Assembly: GCA_947650285.1 (NCBI GenBank)
Contig: CANTFL010000166.1
Location: 62,001 to 126,000, forward strand
Reading direction: 5' to 3'
Source of the DNA: Hyaloperonospora brassicae
Lineage: Eukaryota; Oomycota; Peronosporomycetes; Peronosporales; Peronosporaceae
Length of the DNA: 64,000 bases
Part shown: piece by piece, positions 56,358 through 64,000 of the stretch
Layout of the letters: every line of letters starts with the position of its first letter
How positions within the stretch are numbered: position 1 is the stretch's first letter
Program-made: the position numbers and the translations under genes
Notes under the pieces: generated by a model
Database searches by the model: none
What the model was told of the DNA's origin: nothing
Seen by the model: the letters and a program-made list of their open reading frames with translations, nothing else

Positions 56358-57770
56358 TTAAGGGGAGGCACAGCAAACCGATGGCCAATCCTCACGATCA
56401 ATAAGTTCGTCTAGAGAAGCAATCTCGGACTGTTGAGGAGTGACCGTGACTCTGCCTTTTTTTGGTTTAGATGCTCCCAGGGAGCTGGAGTCACCGTCGT
56501 CATCCATGTCAAACGCTTCAGACTGCGAGGTGGCGAGGCCTCGTTTTTGCGCCAACACATTCACTTCCATATAGTCATCGCTGAACACCTCGGGAACCAA
56601 AGTCGGCTGCGAAGAACGCAATACCAACGCCTGACTGTTTTTCCTCTGGCCAGAGTGCACGACTAGCGAGGTTATTTGGCTAGCGCTAGTTAAAGGGGCT
56701 ATAATTCGTCCAGTAACAGATGAAGCCTGCACATGTAGTGCCAATTGTGTAGCGTCAGCTCCCGCAGGTAGCTTTAAATGCTGTGACAGCTCTGCGTTAT
56801 GTACGTTAAAGTCATCCGTCAGGGATGTCAGGTCTGCCGCGCTGTCCGTATGTAGGAATGCTGAATAATGGCGCCCCCAGAAACGAAGCCCCAACGGCAA
56901 TGTGTCTGTTGCCTCAATTTAGCCGCTTGCAGATCATCAATGCAAGCCATGATAGATTGAGGGTATTCCTTGGCCGTGTCTAATACTCGACCGTGCAGCT
57001 GCACCTTTGTCGGGTGATATTTTCGACTCCTCCACTTCTCGCTGTCACCCTCAAAGTGAATGACAAAGATGTTTCGCTGCAGAAAAGTAGCGGCCATATC
57101 GAGTATGTCACTACCTTCCCAGCAAGTTTCCGAAACCATGGTGTCTCTGTCAGACGGAGTTGATGCATAATCTGTTAAAAACCACCGCAGTTGAGTTGCC
57201 GACTCCTCTCCGGTCATTGTCGGCCACCCGCGTCCAACATTTTTTTAACGTGTTGACCCTCAGATCGTGTGGGGGCTGACCTTACAGATTCAGCAGTCCA
57301 GAGTACTTGATACCACGCTCAACGCTAGCCGTGAGAGTCTCCAGGGACGTTATTGGTGCGTCCAAGGCGGAATCTGCGACGGCTTGAGCGATCGCCATCG
57401 CCAAACAGTTTCCAGTGGCTGGGGTGGGCACTTTCCGTAAGCCCATAATACGCATCAAATCTTTTGAATGGATAGGTCCGATCTCTGGACGAGGATCCAT
57501 CGGGATCGCAGTACAACGTCTTTTCTGGTGCTGTTTAACCAGGCGCTCACAGGTTTTACGTTCTAGACGTTGTTTGGCTAGAAGCGTCGGTCCCGAGATC
57601 ACGGGCGCTTTCCCTCTTTCTTTAGAGTCGTGTTGACGGACTCGATCTTCTGACAATAGGTAAGGGCTGGCACGCGTGACGTCCAAAGCCATGTTCGGGT
57701 GAGGCTCCGGTGTTATCGGAGGGTCGTCAGTGACACCGTATGTGGGGAGGAGCTTGAGCGGACCCCGCAC
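56358..57770 (-). pseudogene. nested LINE OTU-like cysteine protease region
   Basis: Three consecutive minus frames carry the parts of an OTU-type fold in the right order: PTPATGNCLAMAIAQAVA (catalytic Cys box GNC), then SETCWEGSDILDMAATFLQRN followed by IFVIHF (the central beta-strand block), then GRHYSAFLHTD (catalytic His). OTU proteases remove ubiquitin or related modifiers. The Asp that usually precedes GNC is absent (T at that place). The frames are separated by stops. An equivalent domain is present in the host LINE at 61,761-62,670. Confidence 0.6.
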
Positions 57771-58202
57771 TATTCTGCTCCAGCTCCGGCTCCATATCTT
57801 GTATAACGTGGAAACCGCCCGATCTGGGACTTTCGGTCGTTATCGGTGGCTTGCGTGAGGGCCACAGACACCGTCCACTTCGGAGAGGAAGTGTCAGCCA
57901 AGGCTGCTCCGGCCGGGGTTTCAGTTTAGGGTCCGAAGAGCCTGCTTGCGTGGGGATGGCAGTGTTAACGGGCTGAATGGACACCCCGGTGCGCCGGGGT
58001 CCACTGTCGGAGGCGGCCTTGAGGGAATTGTACCTACTGACGCCAGTGTGACAGCTGCCTGAGCCGCATCGTCTGCTGCCCTCTTAAGTTGTAGCCGTTT
58101 GCTAGCCATCTCCCGCATATCCTCCGGGCTAAGAAATGGTTTAGCCAAGTCTTCGACGTTTTGAAGCTCAGCCTCTGTGACTCCGATAGCACCTGGCCCC
58201 TT

Positions 58203-58550
58203 TTAAGGCGCATCCGCAAATTGGAACCTGGCGGCTGGGTGGACTATGTTGCCGCAATATAGGCATTGAAGGCTTCTACACACGTTTGGGTGCTTATTGA
58301 TGATTGAGGTTCCAAACCATAGAAGGCGGGCTATCCCTTGAAGAAACGGTGGACATCCCGCCAGAGAAAAGGTAACTTTCCATACTGTAGACGTCCGGGA
58401 GTTTGGAGTGCAAGTTTCCATATCTTCAAATTCAAAATACGTCGGGATTTTGGACCTGAAGTAAGCCGCTATGCGTCCAACTTCGTTAAACCGTGTCACG
58501 TTGTGCAGGAAAACTGTGTACTCAGTAAATTTAATGGCCCGAACGACCAT
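58203..58550 (-). pseudogene. nested LINE nucleic-acid-binding region with broken zinc knuckle
   Basis: The 115-codon frame aligns well with the host LINE protein at 63,014-63,679 (EYTVFLHNVTRFNEVGRI against EYTVHLHNLSRFSDVGKI). The CCHC knuckle reads CLYCGNIVHPAARF: the last Cys is Phe and the preceding Gly-His is altered, so metal binding is likely lost. Confidence 0.7.
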
Positions 58551-58830
58551 CTGGGCCTCGCTGATTCTGCCAAACTGCCCCCCCCCGCACCGGCTGATGA
58601 GCGTTTTCTAACAAGTACACTCGTCCCTGAAAAGGTATTTGAACATCCTGCAGACGTTTCGCTGTTTACCTCTAGAAAAAAAGTGAATCGTTCGGGATGA
58701 GCGAGTATAGCTGATGGTCCTCATTAATTCTGAGGAAGCGATTGAAATCAGTCAGACTGACCCGCAGAATCTCCGCGGATTCGAGTATCATCGCCGTGAT
58801 ACCATTAGAAGTCTGGCGGCTGATCGGGGT

Positions 58831-59178
58831 TTAGCAACCTCTGTCAATAGTAAGCACCAGTTGTCCTTCGACCTCCGCCTGGATGGTGCTGTAGAGCCGA
58901 AGACGTTCCCCACTGTCGAAGACGGATCGTAGAAAATCTGGCATCCGACGACACGCAATATGTCCTTCAGCTATGCCCACGATGACTTGCCATTCTTCGT
59001 CTGTGCCCTCACGTAAGCGATGAGCGCGAGCAGGGCCAAGACGAGAGGTACAAATGTCTTTGAGCTTGGTTGCCTCTTCCATGGAATATTTCGCTGGGTC
59101 AAACATAAAGTCATCATAGGCAATAGACGCGTGCCCCTTCTGACCTTCCTGGACTGGCTGTGCTCCTTGGCGCACCAC
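58831..59178 (-). pseudogene. nested LINE ORF1 middle region
   Basis: A frame of about 115 codons (YDDFMFDPAKYSMEEATKLKD, RRMPDFLRSVFDSGERLRL) between the N-terminal ORF1 part and the zinc-knuckle part. It looks like a helical Gag-type region; no named domain is recognised. Confidence 0.5.
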
Positions 59179-59235
59179 CCGCGCCCAAAGGTCGGGGACC
59201 GGCGCCGTGGCCCACTTATGTTGTCTGGATTGTTT

Positions 59236-59928
59236 TCAAATAATCTCTTCAAAGGCCCACTTGGTGAGCAGAATATCTTTGCCTATCTTGGTAGCAAGTC
59301 TGGTCCAATCGGTATATGTGCCGGAAATCCGAACAAAACATTGCCGAAATAAATCGATGAGACCGTCCAACTCCATACCCTTTAGCTTTGGAAAGCGTTT
59401 CCGCTCTTGCGGCAGAGATTTCAAACTAACCGGAAGCCGCGAAAATACGTGTTCAAACAGCTCCTGAACGGTCTGACGCCATACATCGACGTACCCCCGC
59501 CCGGGTGATGCCTTCATCTCTTCGATTAAGGCATCAAACATGTCACGGGGGGACGGCTGAGAAGGCGAGGTGTTGGAAGCCAACACTCCCGAATGAGTCG
59601 ATTGGCTAGGTGTCGGAGCTCGCGACGAATCCGACGACAGATTCTCTGCTCCAGCGGGTGGCGAAGCTCCGGAAGAGACAATAGGAGCCGAGATACGTGC
59701 ATGAGCTGACATAACCCGTGGGTAGGATCTGGCAGACATGGCACACTGTAGGTGAGAGTCAATGTCGGTGTCCTCATCAGCCTCCTGGGCAACGATTGGT
59801 CCGAAGTGGTCGGTCGGATGCGACGGGATGCTCGGCCTACGCTCCCCCGTGACGGGTGCCAAAGGCAGTGCTATACTGCCACCACTCTCCAGAGGTACGA
59901 TCGACTGAGGTTGGCCCCCCTCCTCCAT
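59236..59928 (-). CDS. nested LINE ORF1 N-terminal region
   Basis: An open frame of 230 codons with a Ser/Pro-rich disordered first half and a helical second half (YVDVWRQTVQELFEHVFSRL, LDGLIDLFRQCFVRISGTY). Its position before the zinc knuckle suggests an RNA-binding ORF1/Gag-like protein. The frame is closed by a stop at its 3' end. Confidence 0.55.
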   Translation of the reverse strand: MEEGGQPQSIVPLESGGSIALPLAPVTGERRPSIPSHPTDHFGPIVAQEADEDTDIDSHLQCAMSARSYPRVMSAHARISAPIVSSGASPPAGAENLSSDSSRAPTPSQSTHSGVLASNTSPSQPSPRDMFDALIEEMKASPGRGYVDVWRQTVQELFEHVFSRLPVSLKSLPQERKRFPKLKGMELDGLIDLFRQCFVRISGTYTDWTRLATKIGKDILLTKWAFEEII

Positions 59929-60048
59929 CGGGAGGGGGGCTTAGTGACGGCTGTTTATCCGTCGTTCGAAAGATTCTGGCTGACGCCAGTGAGTTCCTTT
60001 TTTCTTTATACTCCCCTACCTATTCACTGCAGATTGAAGAGTGTGTGT

Positions 60049-60059
60049 GGAACGTAGAA
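60049..60059 (-). repeat. 11-nt target-site duplication (5' side of nested LINE)
   Basis: GGAACGTAGAA on the plus strand, identical to 51083-51093. On the minus strand it encodes the end of SRIDRFYVP in the host endonuclease. Confidence 0.8.
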
Positions 60060-60720
60060 TCTATCAATACGGCTCGCATTCCCTTCCGTTCAGTATGTGT
60101 AGTGATGATTTGTATCGAACTCGTCGTCATCAGCATAATCACAGAAATGACGAGCGTCACTTAGACTTGTGCCGCCAACAGATCCCGTAGTGCGGGACTT
60201 TCGGGACGGCTGGCTCCCCTGGGACCCAATCGATCTACCTGCGGGCTCTGCACGCTATTAAAATCTCCCACAAGCACAGTGTCTCCTGTCGTCATGTTCC
60301 AGTCGTGAAGACCGGTGAAAAACTCTTCTCGCTCAGCGCGAATCGTTGGTGTATAGACGTAAAGAATAAATAGATCGTCAATCTTTACTCCGATCGCTCG
60401 TGATGTCCACCGGTCTTCATTTCACGCGGATGCTTGCGACGCTGCCGAGGGTGTTACTGATATAGCCACCCCACGCTCCCTAGTTGAATCGAGACTCCAG
60501 TAGGACATTGGCGCTTTTTTTGGGTCTTGGTGTTTGCCCCACAGCTTTTTCCACTCATGTTGAAGAATGCTCGCTTTCTCCGCAGTTGACACGTGTGCTT
60601 TTAAATACACCAGGATGTCGGCCTAATAATTGCTGGCACATGCCTCCAGGCCCGCATCTAAAGTTGGCATTTATTCTTTGAAAACCCGTGAGCATTTTGG
60701 GTTAGGAGACGTCTGTCGGT
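60049..60720 (-). pseudogene. host LINE endonuclease, N-terminal part
   Basis: Broken frames show LLTQNAHGF (start of the EEP domain), APMSYWSLDSTRERGVAI, VLVGDFNSVQSPQVDRLG (GDFN motif) and NASRIDRFYVP at the junction with the nested element. Several stops and shifts are present. Confidence 0.7.
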
Positions 60721-61760
60721 CTCTCGCTGCTTCTCTTTGCTCTGTTCACCGAGATAAAAGCTATTTAGCGGAAAGTTGCGCCCGTAGACGTCGGAACTTG
60801 ATAATTTAGCTCTGTAGTAGCGGACCGAGGGTAATACGCGTGGAGTGCACTCAGTACTGATGAAGGAGTTTTTTCTCCGGGCGTGACAACCCCGCATAGA
60901 AAACCCCCTCGAGAGCCGCCCAATCAGCCAATTTTGTGGAAGAATAGTAAGCCTCTTTTTATTTGTCGTTGGTGGCAATCAGATTGAAGTGTGATCTGAT
61001 TTCATATGCCACTCGCGTCACCGAGGAACAGCCTTCCACCAGTACTGCTATCTCTTGATCATAAAGTAGTGCACACAGCAAATGTTGACGAAGCCGGGAA
61101 CGCCGTATTGGATCACAGAGTCTTAGCAGGTCATCCCCAGCGTAAGTTCGAACCTACAGTTTAGTCCAGCCATCTATATTGTACATAAGGGGCGACAGCA
61201 TCGTGTTATCCGGTCGGCGCCTCGCATTGTCGAGTGACCGCAGCACCCATGACTTTGATTGCCGATCCATCTGTGTTTCGCTGTAGCTTTGTAACGCATC
61301 CACCACGCAGTCGCGCCTGCTCTCCGTCATCCATTGAACTAAGACCGAGTTGTCGAGAATTTGTAAGAGCTACCCCGGCAATACAAACCGCTCGACCAGC
61401 CAGAGCATATGATCTGGAGCGAGTCGAGCGACCCGCTCCCACTCCAATTTAGAGATATTGGCGTTCGGAAAAGGTAATATCTGAGGAGTTGGGCCACGAC
61501 GGCTCCTGTAGAACCCACGCAGCGGCCCAGTCATCGCGATCAATGAGATCGTAGCTCTCGTCTTGCATAAGCATTAACGTAGGCACCTGATCTCCGCGTC
61601 CCCGCTTGAACATAGTTGTGTTGGACCGGGCCGGCGCTTTCGACGTATGTGGCTCCTCTTGTTCGGGGTAGGACTTGTGTCCTCGTTTCCGGTGCAGAAT
61701 CGAGGCACTTCTTAGACGACCCGGCGGCGTTGGTTGCTGTCCTATAGAAATTAGTCGACG

Positions 61761-62670
61761 CTACATTGTGACTAGCGCGCGGCTCTGTTCCTGCCGTGTT
61801 GATTCCGCTACAAGTGGCGGAATTGTGCTCAAAGCTTGTAGAGGGGGTGCTGCATCCATATTCCGCTCCGGTGGCGGCGACCCCACGTCGCCGCTCTCCG
61901 CAAGATTCGCGATAGGAATGATGCCGTTTCCAAGTCGGTCCGGCGCGCAAGATGAATGCAGAATTTCTTTCATTTCGAAATCGGGGAGCCGACTAGTGTA
62001 CCCGGAGTGCAGAAATAATGAGTAATGGCGCGGTTGATACTGCAGCACGAGCGGTGGACTCGATGGTGAGTCTATCTTTCCTGCGACCACTTCATCCATG
62101 AAGGCATCCACCGACAGCGAATATTCCGCCCATGTATCTACCACTCTGTGGTGACGTGAGACTGTAGTGTGAACGTACTTGACACACCGCCACCCCTAGG
62201 TCTCTCCATCGATACGCTGAATGACATAGATGGTTCTGTTTAAAAAGTTGATGACATTCCAACAGTATCGCTGTTACCCTATGTATCTTCGGGTACGCTT
62301 TCCGTTCTGATTGACGTACTCGTAGCATAATCGTCAAGGTACCACCGAACTTGCGAAGCCGACTCAGCTTGGGTCATTCCCGACCACCCCGACAGACATT
62401 GTTCAGAAGATTAACTCGTTGGTCGTGGGCCAGCTGATCCTCCAGATCTGATAGAATCGTATACTTGATCCCTCGTTTGAGGCAGGCCGTAAGGTATTCG
62501 AGCGACCTACCCGGGTCATCTAAATTGGCGTCCAATGCTGCCTGAGAAAAAGCCATTGAAAGGCAGTTCTCGGTTGCAGGGGTAACCGCTGATCTGAGCT
62601 TGAGTTGTTGTTCCATCTCGACCAGTGAAGCCGGGGAGTTAAGTGACTGGGATCCTAACGATATAGCCAC
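61761..62670 (-). pseudogene. host LINE OTU-like cysteine protease region
   Basis: The Cys box is VTPATENCLSMAFSQAALD at about 62,600 and the His box is QPRHYSLFLHSG at about 62,020, in the same order and spacing as in the nested LINE. Frames between them are interrupted. The Gly before NC is Glu here. Confidence 0.55.
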
Positions 62671-63013
62671 TGTTCGCTGCTTGGTCAGACTCTAGACCAC
62701 CTGGATGAAAGTTTTCCTCTCAATACGCTTTCGAGTCAGAAGAACCGGCACTGGTATAGCCGGAGCGGGTCCCCGCTCCAGGCCGGATTTTTTCGGAGGG
62801 ACCCGGCTGAGGTGGTCGGGACGTGGAGGAACACCTTCCGTGACGGCGCCTGCTCGTGGCTATCGGTATTTGACTCTAGTGACGGAGGGACTGTACCCGT
62901 GTCTTTAAGCTTGGTATTCGTTTCATTGGCAGCGTGCTACTTTTCTTCGGCATCATGAAGTGCACGATCCTCCCGGTCTGTAGGTCTTGTCGAAAACACA
63001 CGAGAAGTCATTT

Positions 63014-63679
63014 TTATGGAGCGCCCCTTTTTGGACAGCGGGTAAGCCAAGGATGTTGCTCCAACGGTTTAGGTTGCGTTTGTACATGCTCAAATTGTTT
63101 TACTTGCTCAACGTGCGGTGCGCTGCTGATGGTGCTTACGGCGGGAGGCGTGGTAGGCACAGTAGCTGGAGACGCACCTGCCTCCCTCGGACACGGAGGC
63201 GTGACAGCTGCTTGGGCATCCATTTCAGCCGCTTCCTGCAGAGCCAATCGTCTCACCGCCCTTGATCGGATTTTATCTAAACTGGAGAACGGTTTGGCTA
63301 GGTCCTCCAGCTCCCGCACGTCTGCTTCCTTCACGACAAACCCTCCTGGACCTCGTAATAAGGCATCGGTGAAGCCACACCGGGCGATTGTATGCCCCAA
63401 ATTTCCACATTGTAGACATTGCGGCCGATGCCCTACATTTGGGTGCTTGACAATGATGTTGGTGCCAAACAATAGGAGTCGCACTACTCCATCGACCAAA
63501 GTAGAAGAACCTGCCAGCTTAAATCCCACTCTCCAAATTGTAGACGTCCGGGATTCCGGGGTATGTGTATCTAGGTCTTCCATCTCAAACTCGGTTGGTA
63601 CGATAGCCTTGTAATATGATTCGATCTTTCCCACGTCGCTGAAGCGGCTTAGGTTATGAAGATGCACTGTGTATTCCAC
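63014..63679 (-). CDS. host LINE zinc-knuckle protein
   Basis: An open frame of 221 codons. An RNA-binding-like N-terminal domain (EYTVHLHNLSRFSDVGKIES, TSTIWRVGFKLAG) is followed by an intact CCHC knuckle, CLQCGNLGHTIARC (C-x2-C-x4-H-x4-C). The C-terminus is Pro/Ala-rich and runs towards the protease region. The better-preserved knuckle here, compared with the nested LINE, is odd given that the host is the older insertion. Confidence 0.75.
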   Translation of the reverse strand: MEYTVHLHNLSRFSDVGKIESYYKAIVPTEFEMEDLDTHTPESRTSTIWRVGFKLAGSSTLVDGVVRLLLFGTNIIVKHPNVGHRPQCLQCGNLGHTIARCGFTDALLRGPGGFVVKEADVRELEDLAKPFSSLDKIRSRAVRRLALQEAAEMDAQAAVTPPCPREAGASPATVPTTPPAVSTISSAPHVEQVKQFEHVQTQPKPLEQHPWLTRCPKRGAP

Positions 63680-64000
63680 TCGCCTGTCTTGTTGTTTGTC
63701 ATTCAGCCCTTGCTGCCGTTGCCAGATCGAGCCGATTTCTGTCGGTGGGCATTGTGAAGCCGGTAAACCCCTCCGTTGAACGGCACCCGTACATCCTTGT
63801 GATGTTCAGCCATCGTTCGTGTGAAAAAATAAAACTGTATGGTCTTGGTCACGTGATCATACCCTATCGTCTTAGTCTAACTTAGCACCAGATGAAGGTC
63901 AGGAAGATTTATCCGCGCTAGCTCCGCGCTTTCGAGAATTGCCTCCGTCATGGCCTTCGTAGTTCACCGACCTAGCGTTATAACGCGAGCTTGATCCAAC

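Larger units (their letters stand above)
51094..60048 (-). mobile_element. nested LINE of about 8.95 kb
   Basis: This minus-strand non-LTR retrotransposon is bounded by an 11-nt direct repeat. Domain order 5' to 3' is: Ser/Pro-rich ORF1 region, degenerate zinc knuckle, OTU-like protease, AP-endonuclease, RT and zf-RVT. It ends with a short TTCTCTCTCTC tail and no poly(A). It is near full length, since the 5' region precedes ORF1, but several stops and frameshifts interrupt coding; the RT is intact over 310 codons. It lies inside the endonuclease of a related LINE. Confidence 0.82.
60049..64000 (-). mobile_element. host LINE, 5' half (runs off the window)
   Basis: In minus-strand order this half holds an ORF1 fragment near 63,950 (AILESAELARINLPDLHLVL, parallel to a block at 58,700-58,790 in the nested LINE), the zinc-knuckle protein, the OTU-like protease, and the first part of the endonuclease. 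It stops exactly at the 11-nt duplication. The remaining 3' half is at 47,263-51,093, so the element is more than 7.7 kb without the insertion. Confidence 0.8.

Noticed and set aside
1..64000. CRISPR arrays, bacterial operons and rRNA genes
   Set aside because: Repeats found are microsatellites or transposon parts; gene structure with introns shows eukaryotic nuclear DNA; no rRNA sequence was recognised.

Overview
The window is nuclear DNA from an oomycete (Stramenopiles), most likely a plant-associated Peronosporales species (Phytophthora or downy-mildew type). This rests on gene content, not on any search: two START-FYVE proteins, a secreted protein with signal peptide plus RFLR (RXLR) motif, paired secreted GH131 glucanases, a bacterial-type LpxD acyltransferase, short GT-AG introns, and degenerate oomycete-style LINE and Ty3/Gypsy sequences. 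All splice sites given here were read by eye and checked for reading-frame continuity.

Layout. 1-5.8 kb is repeat-rich and gene-poor: a cluster of GATCGCGATC-type palindromes, a Gypsy gag relic, a tRNA-derived SINE-like sequence and a decayed membrane-protein-like ORF. 6.0-11.5 kb holds two secreted GH131 paralogues in the same orientation, 3.4 kb apart. 13.9-15.6 kb has a tiny two-exon gene and, convergent with it, a TALE-type homeobox gene. 16.8-19.6 kb is a four-exon membrane-anchored GH35 beta-galactosidase. 20.1-23.9 kb carries a divergent pair of related RXLR-like secreted proteins whose upstream regions share an exact 18-nt motif; one copy is shifted out of frame at an A8 run.

24.6-44.7 kb is a denser housekeeping block: LpxD-like acyltransferase (+), START-FYVE protein 1 (-), an uncertain small gene (+), a 4F5-type zinc-finger protein (+), the double-GTPase Der/EngA with an organelle-type leader (-), a BED-like zinc-finger/coiled-coil protein sharing a 64-bp divergent start region with Der (+), START-FYVE protein 2 (+), and a four-exon fatty-acyl-AMP ligase fused to an acyl-carrier domain (-). 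Microsatellites (CT, GT, TAG, CAA) are frequent between and inside these genes.

46-64 kb is a retrotransposon graveyard. A minus-strand LINE (zinc knuckle, OTU-like protease, AP-endonuclease, RT, zf-RVT) running in from beyond the window end is split inside its endonuclease by a second minus-strand LINE of about 8.95 kb with the same domain order. The insertion is flanked by an 11-nt target-site duplication, and removing it restores the endonuclease reading frame. A third LINE 3' end lies on the plus strand, tail-to-tail with the host element.

Functionally, the secreted GH131 and RXLR-like products suggest plant-cell-wall and host interaction. GH35 may act on extracellular galactosides. LpxD, Der and the FAAL-ACP protein are bacterial-type enzymes; for LpxD and Der the visible leaders suggest mitochondria.
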